From Frateuria hangzhouensis (lineage in GTDB: Bacteria > Pseudomonadota > Gammaproteobacteria > Xanthomonadales > Rhodanobacteraceae), in the NCBI RefSeq assembly GCF_026410505.1, contig NZ_JAPMIU010000012.1, positions 1-64,000 of the forward strand: 64,000 bases of DNA, written 5' to 3'. Under the pieces are notes generated by a model. That model saw only the letters and a program-made list of their open reading frames with translations, did not search any database and was not told where the DNA came from. A program made the translations under genes and the position numbers. Positions 38,237 through 48,779 of this stretch are shown piece after piece (within the stretch, counting starts at the first letter, position 1; every line of letters starts with the position of its first letter).

Positions 38237-38240
<4 letters not shown>
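36936..38240 (-). CDS. sufD: SufD: Fe-S cluster scaffold subunit
   Basis: 434 residues. An N-terminal helical part is followed by the right-handed beta-helix core typical of SufB/SufD, with the conserved C-terminal SQAEIDTKPELEIYADEVK and AHGATVGQLDE sequences; the His in AHGATVG is a likely cluster-site residue. SufD pairs with SufB on the SufC2 ATPase and helps acquire iron. The start overlaps the sufC stop (ATGA, 38237-38240). Confidence 0.95.
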
Positions 38241-39004
<764 letters not shown>

Positions 39005-39048
39005 GTCAGATCCGGGATTTGTGATTCGGGATTCGGGATGCGGCGCGA

Positions 39049-40523
<1,475 letters not shown>

Positions 40524-40527
<4 letters not shown>

Positions 40528-40979
40528 GCGTGGGTCCTGCCCTTCAGTTCGCTCAGCGCCACGACGGTTTCCGCCGGGCGCGGCGGTTGCAGCATGTCGG
40601 CCAGGCTGACCGCGCGCAGCGCGTTGTCCAGCACGTTGCTGATGCGCCGCCAGCTGCCGCGCACGCCGCACTGGGCTTCGCGGCCGCACTGCCCTTCGAC
40701 GCTGCATTCGGTCATGCCGATCGGTCCTTCCATCGCCTCGACGATCTGCGCCAGGCTGATCTCGCGCGCCGGCCGCGCCAGGCGGTAGCCGCCGTTGACG
40801 CCGCGGAACGATTCGACCAGGCCGGCGTGACCCAGCGACTTCAGCAGCTTGCTCACGGTGGGTCCTTCCAGCCGCGTCTCGTCGGCGATCTGCGCCGTAC
40901 TGAGCACGTCATGCGGGTGCGCGGCGATGCAGGTCATCACGACCGTGGCGTAATCGGTAAGGCGGCTGACGCGAAGCAT
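40524..40979 (-). CDS. Rrf2-family Fe-S-sensing repressor of the suf operon
   Basis: 151 residues starting [15 protein letters not shown]. An Rrf2 winged helix-turn-helix (about 5-80) includes the family pattern [17 protein letters not shown]. Three cysteines (Cys92, Cys98, Cys104) match the cluster ligands of IscR-type sensors. It is first in the suf operon, the usual site of the gammaproteobacterial SUF regulator. An unusually symmetric dyad lies in its own promoter (40993-41021), suggesting autoregulation. Upstream in-frame codons to 41036 lie in the promoter and were not used. Confidence 0.93.
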
Positions 40980-40992
40980 GGGGGAGCCTCGA

Positions 40993-41021
40993 CTAATCCA
41001 GACCAAAATGGTACGGATTAG
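40993..41021 (-). promoter_or_regulatory. Perfect 29-base operator dyad in the suf promoter
   Basis: CTAATCC-AG-ACCA-AAA-TGGT-AC-GGATTAG is symmetric: 7-base outer and 4-base inner arms are perfectly inverted about AAA. It covers the -10 hexamer and the likely transcription start of the sufR transcript. Rrf2 proteins bind such dyads as dimers, and position suggests self-repression by the encoded regulator. Confidence 0.8.
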
Positions 41022-41036
41022 ACGCCCGACGGTCAA
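41008..41036 (-). promoter_or_regulatory. Sigma-70 promoter of the suf operon
   Basis: On the minus strand, -35 TTGACC (41036-41031) and -10 TACCAT (41013-41008) are separated by exactly 17 bases. The -10 lies inside the operator dyad. The start codon of the regulator is 29 bases beyond the -10, leaving room for GGCTCCCCC-type leader sequence only. Confidence 0.7.
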
Positions 41037-41053
41037 CCGGACGCAGCGGAGCG

Positions 41054-41128
41054 CAGGTGGGCTTCAGCCCGTCATGGTGGGTCGCGGCGAGGGGTGGTGG
41101 GCTGAAGCCCACCCTACGCCCCACCCTA
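41054..41128. repeat. REP-like repeat, family B, copy 3
   Basis: GGTGGGCTTCAGCCC and GGTGGGCTGAAGCCCACCCTAC are inverted, followed by a further CCCACCCTAC. On the minus strand the last GTAGGGTGGG supplies the TAG stop of the adjacent nucleotide-sugar dehydrogenase (41126-41128). Confidence 0.8.
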
Positions 41129-42400
41129 CAATCGCCCGTCGACGGCCTCCTGCGGCAGCACCGACTTGACGTCGTAGACCACCGCGCCGGGCTTGCCCAG
41201 CGCGCGGATGCGCCCGGCGCCCATCTCGTGGAACTGCCGGTGCGCAACGGCGATGATGATCGCGTCGTAGCCCTCGCCCGGTTCATCCACCAACCGTACG
41301 CGGTAGGATTGCTCGGCCTCGGCCGGATCCACCCAGGGGTCGTACACGTCCACCTGCGCGGCGGAGGATTCCAACTCGCGCACGATGTCGATCACCCGCG
41401 TGTTGCGCAGGTCTGGGCAGTTCTCCTTGAAGGCGAAGCCCAGCACCAGCACGCGCGCGTCGACGATGTGCAGGCGTCGCTCGCTCATCAGGCGGATCAC
41501 GCGGTCGGCCACCACGCTGCCCATGCGGCTGTTGATGCGCCGCGCAGCCAGGATCAGCTCCGGGTGGTAGCCGGTCACCTCGGCCTTGTGGGTGAGGTAG
41601 TACGGATCCACGCCGATGCAGTGGCCTCCGACCAGGCCGGGGCGGAACGGCAGGAAGTTCCACTTTGTGCCGGCCGCGGCCAGTACTTCCTCGGTATCGA
41701 TGCCGAGCCGGTGGAAGATCAGCGCCAGCTCGTTGACCAGCGCGATGTTGACGTCGCGCTGCACGTTCTCGATCACCTTGGCCGATTCGGCCACGCGGAT
41801 CGCGGACGTCTTGTGCGTGCCGGCGCGGATGATGGTGCGGTAGAGCGCATCGACCCGCTCGGCCGCCTCGGGCGTGGAGCCGGAAGTCAACTTGACGATG
41901 TCGGTCACGCGTCGCGCATGATCGCCGGGGTTGATCCGCTCCGGGCTGTAGCCGCAGAAGAAATCGACGTTGAAGGCCAGGCCCGAACCGGCGGCCAGCA
42001 GCGGCACGCAGACCTCCTCGGTGGTGCCCGGGTACACGGTCGACTCGAACACCACCAGGTCGCCGCGCCGAAGTAATGGGCCAAGCATGCGGCAGGCCGA
42101 CTCCAGCGGTTTCAGGTCGGGTCTCTGCGCCTCGTCGATTGGCGTCGGCACGGTGACGATGTAGACGTTGCAAGCGGCCAGATCGTCCGCGCGATCGGTG
42201 AACGACAGCCGCGTGGCGGCGCCCAGCTGGTCCGCCGTGGTTTCCCGCGTGTGGTCGCGCCCCGCGCGCAGTTCGGTGACGCGCGCGGCGTCGATGTCAT
42301 AGCCCAGCGTGTCGAAGTGGCGTCCGAACTCTACTGCCAGGGGCAGGCCGACATAGCCCAATCCGATGATGCCGATGTGCGCGCAGGTACTGGAATCCAT
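41126..42400 (-). CDS. Nucleotide-sugar C6 dehydrogenase (TviB/WbpO-like)
   Basis: 424 residues. A Rossmann NAD site [17 protein letters not shown] (10-26) is followed by the family motifs [12 protein letters not shown] and [11 protein letters not shown]. The catalytic Cys261 is in [12 protein letters not shown], and a C-terminal UDP-binding domain follows. It matches the UDP-HexNAc dehydrogenases that make uronic-acid precursors for capsule, Vi antigen or LPS O-chains. No epimerase or polysaccharide gene is adjacent. The stop TAG lies in a family B repeat. Confidence 0.92.
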   Translation of the reverse strand: MDSSTCAHIGIIGLGYVGLPLAVEFGRHFDTLGYDIDAARVTELRAGRDHTRETTADQLGAATRLSFTDRADDLAACNVYIVTVPTPIDEAQRPDLKPLESACRMLGPLLRRGDLVVFESTVYPGTTEEVCVPLLAAGSGLAFNVDFFCGYSPERINPGDHARRVTDIVKLTSGSTPEAAERVDALYRTIIRAGTHKTSAIRVAESAKVIENVQRDVNIALVNELALIFHRLGIDTEEVLAAAGTKWNFLPFRPGLVGGHCIGVDPYYLTHKAEVTGYHPELILAARRINSRMGSVVADRVIRLMSERRLHIVDARVLVLGFAFKENCPDLRNTRVIDIVRELESSAAQVDVYDPWVDPAEAEQSYRVRLVDEPGEGYDAIIIAVAHRQFHEMGAGRIRALGKPGAVVYDVKSVLPQEAVDGRL

Positions 42401-42526
42401 GGGTCCCGGGGGAGCAACCGAAAGTCGTTGAGCGTACAGGATGGGCCGCCGCCCGCGGGCACCAAGCGCCGCCGGCCCGTGGCCGTTCGCCCCGCATCGA
42501 CAAACCTCACTGCACGCTCGCGCCGC

Positions 42527-43033
42527 ATGGACGAACGGGCCCTTCCCGCCTTGCCCTGGCCGGGCTTTTCGCCGGAGCGCTCCTTCGTGCTGCCGCTGCC
42601 GGCCGTGCTCATGGGTACGCCATTCGGCGACCACTGCCAGATCGATGGCGTGCGGCTGCAACGCAAACCGGAGTTCCACGTCACCGTGTTGAGCCGCGAC
42701 ATGTCGCGCGCCGCCGCGGCAGGCTACGGCACGCACCGGCTGCGTGCCCTGTACGAGTCGCTGACCTGGATGCCCCGGCGCACCGGCCGCTATGTGCTGT
42801 TGCACACGGTCAAGCACGACGGCACCGGCACGCTCGGCTGCTGGTCGCTGATCGAGCATCTGCATCTGCCCGCCATGGTCGCCTTCCGCGCCGAGCTGGC
42901 GCGCACGCTCGGTGCGGCCTTCGCCGATCCGGTGCCCCACGTGACCCATTTCGTGCGCGGCGATCCCAACGGCATCGGCGTGCCGGACGTCCGCGCGCTG
43001 GCCGTCCTGCAGGTACGTGAAGTGACCGCCTGA
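42527..43033 (+). CDS. Unknown protein with paired HxT motifs (2H phosphoesterase-like?)
   Basis: 168 residues from ATG 42527 ([13 protein letters not shown]). I do not recognise a named family. Two His-x-Thr motifs, His51-Val-Thr53 (FHVTVLS) and His138-Val-Thr140 (PHVTHFV), each follow a predicted strand and are spaced about 85 residues apart. That is the pattern of the 2H (LigT/cyclic phosphodiesterase) superfamily. If right, it would act on 2',3'-cyclic or related phosphate bonds in RNA or nucleotides. The open frame before 42527 is intergenic. It is divergent from the dehydrogenase. Confidence 0.65.
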   Translation: MDERALPALPWPGFSPERSFVLPLPAVLMGTPFGDHCQIDGVRLQRKPEFHVTVLSRDMSRAAAAGYGTHRLRALYESLTWMPRRTGRYVLLHTVKHDGTGTLGCWSLIEHLHLPAMVAFRAELARTLGAAFADPVPHVTHFVRGDPNGIGVPDVRALAVLQVREVTA

Positions 43034-43097
43034 CCATCACCCGGCCCCAACGGCGGCCGCGCCACACTCGGGCGGTCCAGCCAGCGAGGTCAGCCTC

Positions 43098-43394
43098 ATG
43101 CAAGAACCGATCGAACCGGGTTTCATGGTGTTCGTCGCCGACGGCGAACTGGGCGTGGGTGCCGTGCGCGAGGTACGCGCGGACAGCCGCGAGGTGGTAG
43201 TGAACATCGAGAACGGCGGCGACTTCACGCTGAAGGCCGATGCCATCCGCGAGGTGCACGAGGGCAAGGTGATCCTCGACGTCGAGCATCTGCCATCGGA
43301 CATGCGCCAGGCCCTCAGGCACCCGCACGACGCCGAGTATCCGGATTCCGTCTACGCCGCCAGCGACCCGCGGGAAGGGACGCTCAAGGACTGA
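43098..43394 (+). CDS. Small PRC-barrel/DUF2171-like protein
   Basis: 98 residues. The first two-thirds (EPGFMVFVADGELGVGAVREV ... VEHLPSDMR) looks like a small beta-barrel of the PRC/DUF2171 kind, with short strands around a G-x-G turn and a conserved acidic end. The last third is polar and probably disordered. Function unknown. It lies between the HxT protein and the acetyltransferase, seven bases before the latter, so the group is probably one transcript. Confidence 0.6.
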   Translation: MQEPIEPGFMVFVADGELGVGAVREVRADSREVVVNIENGGDFTLKADAIREVHEGKVILDVEHLPSDMRQALRHPHDAEYPDSVYAASDPREGTLKD

Positions 43395-43401
43395 CAGTCC
43401 C

Positions 43402-43950
43402 GTGCGCAGCGAGAAGGACAAGATGCTCGCCGGCGAACTGTACGACGCCAGCGCGCCCGGACTGCAGGCCGACCTTGCCGCGAACCACCGCTGGCTGGCC
43501 CGCTACAACGCCGCGCTGGCCGACGGCCCGGCCCGCTGGCATGCCTTGTTGCAGGAGCGGCTCGCGGCGGTGGGCGAAGGCGCGGTGATCCGTCCGCCCT
43601 TCCATTGCGACTATGGCTTCAACATCCGGCTCGGCGCCGGCGTGTTCCTCAACTTCAACTGCGTGATCCTCGACGTGGTCGAGGTACGCATCGGCGAGCG
43701 CACGCAGATCGGCCCGGGCGTGCAGATCCTCGCCGCCGATCACCCGCGCGATCCGGCCGAGCGCGCCTCCGGGCTGGAATTCGGTCGTCCGGTGCGGATC
43801 GGGCGCAACGTCTGGATCGGCGCCGGCGCCCTCGTCCTGCCCGGCGTCACCATGGGCGACAACGCGATGGTCGGCGCCGGCAGCGTGGTCACGCGCGACG
43901 TGCCCGAAGGGGCCACGATGGTCGGCAACCCGGGGCGCGTACGCGGCTGA
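43402..43950 (+). CDS. Sugar O-acetyltransferase (Maa/LacA/NodL group)
   Basis: 182 residues from a GTG start (MRSEKDKMLAGELYDASAP). The N-terminal Mac domain (about 1-55) carries the family start pattern KMLAGELYDAS. A left-handed beta-helix of hexapeptide repeats follows (FNIRLGAGVFLNFNCVIL, NVWIGAGALVLPGV) with the active-site His in AADHPRD. These enzymes acetylate maltose, galactosides or Nod factors using acetyl-CoA. The gene follows the preceding one by seven bases. Confidence 0.9.
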   Translation: MRSEKDKMLAGELYDASAPGLQADLAANHRWLARYNAALADGPARWHALLQERLAAVGEGAVIRPPFHCDYGFNIRLGAGVFLNFNCVILDVVEVRIGERTQIGPGVQILAADHPRDPAERASGLEFGRPVRIGRNVWIGAGALVLPGVTMGDNAMVGAGSVVTRDVPEGATMVGNPGRVRG

Positions 43951-44152
43951 CGCAACCCTGCTACGGCATCCAGCCGTGTTGCAGGCAGTAGCGTTGCGTC
44001 CTGCGCGCGACGTAGGCGCTCAGGCTGTCATCCGTCACTGCGGCGCGCGCAGCGGCGTGTCGAAAACGATATAAGCACGCAGGCAAGCATGCCGAAGGCG
44101 AGGCATCCACGCCGCTGGGCGCCTCCAACAACCCGGTCAGTCGCCCTTTGTT

Positions 44153-44182
44153 CATCCCGGCCCTGCACGCAGGGCCGGGATG
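44153..44182. terminator. Strong stem-loop between convergent genes
   Basis: CATCCCGGCCCTG-CACG-CAGGGCCGGGATG is a perfect 13-base stem. It lacks a T-run on the plus strand (TTCCTG) and follows the minus-strand gene by only six bases. It may act as a bidirectional terminator or a transcript-stabilising hairpin. The rest of 43951-44188 shows no gene. Confidence 0.5.
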
Positions 44183-44188
44183 TTCCTG

Positions 44189-44743
44189 TCATCGATTCAG
44201 CGAACGTGCGGGAACCGGGCGCGGGCCGTTGTGCGACGCGCCCTGCGCGGGCGAAGCGACCCGGTTGGGTGCCATGGGGCGGGCATGGTAATGGCTCGGC
44301 GGCGAGTACCGGTTGAAACGGTGCGGCATGCCTTGGCTGTCCTGACTCCTCAGTGCCAGCCGATGGCCATCGATATGCACCCAGAACCACGAGCCCGCCG
44401 GTACCGGTGAAGTCGAAACATAGGCGAAGCTGGCGTCGTAGTTGCCGTCGGATCTCGGCGTCGCCTGCAGGGCGAGGTTGATGACGAACTGGCTAGCCAC
44501 CGGATGCCCGTGGTCGTTCGCGGGCCGGGTGATCATCTTGTCCAGCGTCTGGCGCAGCAGGCGGTCGTAGCGCGGCGTCAGCTCGACCGCGGAAGACACA
44601 TGGGTAACCTTGCCATGACTGTTCACCTGGACCAGCACGGGCAGCACTTTGGGAGTGAAGCTGTGGGCGGACATCGACATGGCCACCGCGCCCTGGCCGG
44701 CGGCCATGGTGCCCAACAAGAGGAACGCGCAGAGCCTTTTCAT
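44189..44743 (-). CDS. Secreted protein with a TonB-C-like domain, function unknown
   Basis: 184 residues starting MKRLCAFLLLGTMAAGQGAVA, a signal peptide, with GGAGG five bases before the ATG. The middle (PVLVQVNSHGKVTHVSSAVE to FVINLALQATP, about 35-100) follows the strand-turn-helix-strand pattern of TonB C-terminal domains. There is no membrane anchor and no proline-rich spanner, so it is not a true energy transducer. The C-terminal 45 residues are His/Pro/Ser-rich. The domain comparison is by eye. Confidence 0.6.
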   Translation of the reverse strand: MKRLCAFLLLGTMAAGQGAVAMSMSAHSFTPKVLPVLVQVNSHGKVTHVSSAVELTPRYDRLLRQTLDKMITRPANDHGHPVASQFVINLALQATPRSDGNYDASFAYVSTSPVPAGSWFWVHIDGHRLALRSQDSQGMPHRFNRYSPPSHYHARPMAPNRVASPAQGASHNGPRPVPARSLNR

Positions 44744-44879
44744 GGAGACCTCCGTGTATTGACCCACCCCGAAAAACATAGTAGCCCCGTTTCGCCCTAC
44801 CCACCAGCGGGCTCATCCGGGGATGTCGATTTCCGCCGGGCCCGCCCGTCGTGGATGACATTCCGATGGAAGGCCATCC

Positions 44880-45542
44880 ATGTCCGCGCCCCTGCCCCGG
44901 CTCTACGCCCACCCGTTTTCCTCCTACAGCCAGAAGGCGCTTGTCGCCCTGTACGAGAACGGCACGCCATTCGAATACCGCTCGCTGGAGGAGCCCCAGG
45001 CCCGCGATGAACTGGCCGCGCTGTGGCCGATGCGGCGCTTCCCGGTGCTGGTCGACCGGGGCCGCACGGTCATCGAGGCCAGCTGCGTGGTCGAATACCT
45101 GGACCTGCATTACCCGGGCCCGCTGCGCCTGGTTCCCGCGGACCCCGGAACGGCACTGCAGGTGCGCATGCTGGACCGCTTCTTCGACAATTATGTCGCC
45201 GCGCCACAACAGGCAGTGGTGCTCGACCGCCTGCGCCCGCAGGAGAGTCGTGATGCCTATGGTGTCGCCGAGGCCAGGGCGATGCTGGAGAAGGCCTACG
45301 CCTGGCTGGATGGGTACATGGCCGGAAGGGAATGGGCCGCTGGCGAGGCCTTCAGCCTGGCCGACTGCGCCGCCGCGCCATTCCTGTTCTACGCCGACTG
45401 GACCCACCGCATCGATGCGGCGTTTACCCGCGTGCACGCCTACCGCGCCCGCCTGCTGGCACGACCGTCGTTCGCCCGCGCGGTGGACGAAGCCCGGCCC
45501 TATCGCCACTATTTCCCACTCGGCGCGCCCGATCGCGATTGA
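44880..45542 (+). CDS. Glutathione S-transferase family protein
   Basis: 220 residues. An N-terminal thioredoxin-like domain (1-80) contains the FSSYSQKALVAL active-site helix with Ser/Tyr candidates, the cis-Pro RRFPVLVD, and the glutathione gamma-Glu-binding pair in VIEASCVVEYLD. The C-terminal all-helical domain has the AGEAFSLADCAAAPF signature with the structural Asp. The substrate is unknown. GGAAGG lies six bases before ATG 44880. Confidence 0.88.
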   Translation: MSAPLPRLYAHPFSSYSQKALVALYENGTPFEYRSLEEPQARDELAALWPMRRFPVLVDRGRTVIEASCVVEYLDLHYPGPLRLVPADPGTALQVRMLDRFFDNYVAAPQQAVVLDRLRPQESRDAYGVAEARAMLEKAYAWLDGYMAGREWAAGEAFSLADCAAAPFLFYADWTHRIDAAFTRVHAYRARLLARPSFARAVDEARPYRHYFPLGAPDRD

Positions 45543-45674
45543 GCGGTTGCGCGCAAAATTCGAAGGCGGCGGGCACGACCGCCACCGGCCCTCGCGCAGG
45601 CCTGCCAAGGCGTACCTCGTTGCCGGGCGCCGCGATATTTGATCGCACGCACGAAGGCCTGCGCATCCTCGACT

Positions 45675-46727
45675 TCAGAGAGCCAGATCGGGGCGGGCGA
45701 CGTAAAGGTCGACTTCCACGCCCGAGGCGGGATAGCGCCGCTCGACCCGGCCGCTGCCCGACAGGCCCATGTCGATCAGGCGCGAACCGAAGCCCGGCCG
45801 CGCGGGCGTGGTCACGGCAGGTCCGCCCGATTCGCGCCACTGGATCTGCAGGTCGCCCGCGTCGACATGCCACCGTAGCGACACGCGCCCCTGCGGGACG
45901 GACAACGCGCCGTACTTGACGGCGTTCGTCGCCAGCTCGTGCAGGATCAGCGACAGCGCGACGGTCGTCCTGGGCCCCAGCGACAGGTCCGGCCCGGACA
46001 GCTCGAATCGCCCGCCGTGCACCGCCAGCAACGCATCGATCACGCGCCGCATCGGCGCAGCGATCCATTGCTGCTGCAACAACACATCGTGCGCATCGGC
46101 CAGGGCGCGGATCCGCGCCTGGAAGGCCTCCATGCCGCGGGAATCATTGAACGTACGGGCCGCGATCGACTGGACCATCGCCAGCGTGTTCTTCAGCCGG
46201 TGGCCAAGCTCGTCGCGCAGGATTTGCGTTTCGCGTTGCGCGCGGATCGTCGCGGTGGTCTCGACCACCGTGTCCATCACGCCACCGACGCTGCCATCGG
46301 CCAGGCGCACGGGATGGTAGGAGAAGGTGAACCAGCCGCTCTCGAGTTGCCCGAAGCGGTCGAGCTGGACCTCGAAATTCTCGATGAAGGTGGGCCGGCC
46401 CTCGAGTGCGCGTTCGGCGATCGGGCCCAGCACGTCCCAGGCTTCGGCCCAGATGTCGCGGAAGCTGCGGCCGAGCGCCTCGGGCTTGACGCCCAATATG
46501 GGGCGAAACGCGTCGTTGTAGAGCGTGGTCAGCGATGGCCCCCACATCAGCGCCTTGGGGAAGCCCGACTCGAGGACCAGGCCGGCCGCCGTCCGCAGCT
46601 CGAGCGGCCACTGCTCGATCGGCCCCAGCGGCGTCGACGCCCAGTCGAACTCCCGCACCGCCCGCGACATGCCGTTCCTGTCCGGCACCCAGGCAAGCCC
46701 GGGTCGACTGTATTCCGGTCGATTCAA
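45675..46727 (-). CDS. PAS-HWE family sensor histidine kinase
   Basis: 350 residues. A PAS-like domain (about 25-160) opens with the HWE-kinase consensus REFDWASTPLGPIEQWP. The phospho-acceptor is His176 in RDELGHRLKNTLAMVQSIA. The ATPase domain (about 230-345) has the N-box HELATNAVKYGAL. There is no membrane segment, so sensing is cytoplasmic, as in light or redox sensors of this group. Start TTG 46727 has GGAG seven bases upstream; ATG 46670 (AGGA six bases upstream) is an alternative. No response regulator is adjacent. Confidence 0.88.
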   Translation of the reverse strand: MNRPEYSRPGLAWVPDRNGMSRAVREFDWASTPLGPIEQWPLELRTAAGLVLESGFPKALMWGPSLTTLYNDAFRPILGVKPEALGRSFRDIWAEAWDVLGPIAERALEGRPTFIENFEVQLDRFGQLESGWFTFSYHPVRLADGSVGGVMDTVVETTATIRAQRETQILRDELGHRLKNTLAMVQSIAARTFNDSRGMEAFQARIRALADAHDVLLQQQWIAAPMRRVIDALLAVHGGRFELSGPDLSLGPRTTVALSLILHELATNAVKYGALSVPQGRVSLRWHVDAGDLQIQWRESGGPAVTTPARPGFGSRLIDMGLSGSGRVERRYPASGVEVDLYVARPDLAL

Positions 46728-47084
46728 CGCGATGCTCCGCTATGGCAGGTTTCCGCGCCGGCAGCCCCAGTGCGCGTACGGAAGCCACAACATTGCCATG
46801 GAAGTCCTCCCGTTGTGAATGCCACGCCTTCGCGACCAGGCGGCGCCTTGCCTGTTCAGTGGAGTCCCTTGCCGGGTCGCCACCGCGGGCCGTAACAGCC
46901 GCGTCCCGCCACGTGCCATCGATGCCGTGAAAAAAGCGTATTACCTGTTTCTAACAACCGGGGGCGCATTGTCGAGCAGCAGGGCGTCCACGGCGCGGGC
47001 ACAACGCCCTTGGGCAGCCATTCTTCCGCATGCGTGCGGTCTTCCCATCTTTGCCAGAGGCCAGGACAGGCCAGGAGGCGCATC
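46728..47084. other. 357-base intergenic region
   Basis: It separates the histidine kinase from a small divergent gene. It contains an AT-richer stretch near 46925-46965 (GAAAAAAGCGTATTACCTG) that may hold a promoter for the small gene. I see no repeat, terminator or convincing coding frame in it. Confidence 0.4.
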
Positions 47085-47270
47085 ATGCCGCACAAGCAAC
47101 GACCCGTTTCGGTCGCCGACATCCACAGCATCTACGGCGGCAAGCAACCTGTCGAAAAGCCGCAGGGTTCGGCCTCCTACCGCAAGGCGTCCTTCTCGGT
47201 CCGCGAAACGGACCACCCGGGCTCGCCGCCGCCGCGCCAGCCGCCCAACACCAAGCCACGCAGCCGCTGA
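47085..47270 (+). CDS. Small basic protein of unknown function
   Basis: 61 residues from ATG 47085, with a near-perfect AGGAGG six bases upstream. It is rich in Pro, Lys, Arg and Ser (ending PPPRQPPNTKPRSR), soluble, and without a signal peptide or known domain. The strong ribosome site and a clean stop are the main support. It is probably disordered in the C-terminal half. The 250 bases downstream show nothing else. Confidence 0.5.
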   Translation: MPHKQRPVSVADIHSIYGGKQPVEKPQGSASYRKASFSVRETDHPGSPPPRQPPNTKPRSR

Positions 47271-47522
47271 CGAGCGCTTGCAAGACCCCTTGCCTGCGGT
47301 ACCGATCGCCCCGGTCAGCCTTCGCGCCTGACCGCCCTTGCCGGCAGCGGACCGCCATGACGCGGGCCGCCGGAAGCACGACGTGTATTACGCGGCGCGC
47401 CGTTCGAAACGGCCACAGCCGCTGGCCGCCACCGTGGCGCGCGTGGCTTCGCCGACACCCTGCCGATGTGGTCCGGAGCGCGGCTGCGATCGACGCCGAC
47501 AGGCGTTACCTGGTGCGCGGAT

Positions 47523-48518
47523 TCAGTCTCGCGCCATGAACCGGTCCACCGCGTCCATGAACGCGGCCGGTTGTTCCTGATAGGGAAAATGCGCGCTGTC
47601 CGGCACCACCACCAGCGTCGCATCGGGCAGGCGCCGGGCCAGCGCACGCTGTGGCGCGACGCCGACCGCGCCGTCATGCGCGCCCACCACGATCAGCGTC
47701 GGCATGCGCAGGCGTTCCGGGTGGGCCACCGTGTAGCAGATGAAATTCGATGTCGGCGCCATCAGTGCCGCGCCGATTTCGCCGGTATTGCGCAGGCCAC
47801 TCTGTGCATCCAGGCGCTCCTGCTCCGCCTTCGCCGCCATGACGTGGAACTGCTGGCGATCATGGAACGCATGGCCATCCGGCAGCGTGGCGATGCCGGC
47901 ACCGACGAAGGCCATCCGCGCGCGGGCCTGCGCGCAGCGGTCGCCCGGCGGCACTCCGCGCAGCGCCTTGCCCGCGTCGGACCGCCCAGCCGCCGCGTAC
48001 GCCTTGGGAAACTGCGTGGACAGCGTCTGCATCCAGCTTTCCAGCGCGCCAGGCAGGTCGACCGCGGCGTCGATCAGGATCAGCCGCGCCACCCGCTCCG
48101 GATGCGCCTGCGCGTACTCCACCGCCAGGGTGCCGCCAAAGCTGTGTCCGGCCAGGACCATCCGTTCAACGCCAAGCTCCCGCCGCAGCGCGTCGATATC
48201 CTTCACCTGGGTCGCCAACGCATAGTCGCCGCGCCACGGGCGTTCGCTCTCGCCGCTGCCGCGTTCGTCCAGGTAGACCATCGGATAACGCGCATCCAGC
48301 GCCTTCCCCGCCGTCATGCGGAAGCTGTAGGTGTTGTAGCCCGGCCCGCCATGCAGGAATACCACCGGCACATCGGCGGCCTCGATCGGCCGCGAGGTCC
48401 AGTAGGTCAGCCGCACCCCGTTGATGACTGCATTGTGGCGCGTCTGCGCCGCCTGCGCACGCGTCGGGACGGCAACCAGGCCAACAAGGAACGCGGCGGC
48501 GACAAGCAGCAGACGCAT
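47523..48518 (-). CDS. Secreted alpha/beta hydrolase (proline iminopeptidase-like, S33)
   Basis: 331 residues with a signal peptide (MRLLLVAAAFLVGLVAVPTRAQA). The oxyanion motif is HGGPGYN (56-62), the nucleophile Ser126 is in GHSFGG, the acid Asp is in VVGAHDGAVG, and the catalytic His is in DSAHFPYQ. The HGGPG box is typical of proline iminopeptidases and related peptidases, though esterase activity is also possible. GGAG lies six bases before ATG 48518. It is divergent from ligD. Confidence 0.88.
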   Translation of the reverse strand: MRLLLVAAAFLVGLVAVPTRAQAAQTRHNAVINGVRLTYWTSRPIEAADVPVVFLHGGPGYNTYSFRMTAGKALDARYPMVYLDERGSGESERPWRGDYALATQVKDIDALRRELGVERMVLAGHSFGGTLAVEYAQAHPERVARLILIDAAVDLPGALESWMQTLSTQFPKAYAAAGRSDAGKALRGVPPGDRCAQARARMAFVGAGIATLPDGHAFHDRQQFHVMAAKAEQERLDAQSGLRNTGEIGAALMAPTSNFICYTVAHPERLRMPTLIVVGAHDGAVGVAPQRALARRLPDATLVVVPDSAHFPYQEQPAAFMDAVDRFMARD

Positions 48519-48779
48519 GACGGACTCCACTGGGATCGAAGGATGCGCAACTGTGCCAGCGGCCCGGCCAGGCCCATAGTGCCGTTGGTCGTGCCCGCGC
48601 CCGGCAGGCAGGCCGACAAGGGAATCGCGTCTCGACAACCAGCGCCGGCCGCCATTCCCCGAGTCACCCGGAGCCATTCCGGCAGCCGGGCGAGCCGCCG
48701 CCAGCGCATCGGCGTCGCTCGACCCGGGGTTCACGACGCCGATGCCACAAAGGGCGAGCCCCTCTAGCGGAGCCACCGG

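Noticed and set aside
47271-47522. Arg-rich frames between the small protein and the alpha/beta hydrolase
   Set aside because: They lack ribosome sites, recognisable composition or homologous motifs and overlap in several phases, as expected for non-coding GC-rich DNA.
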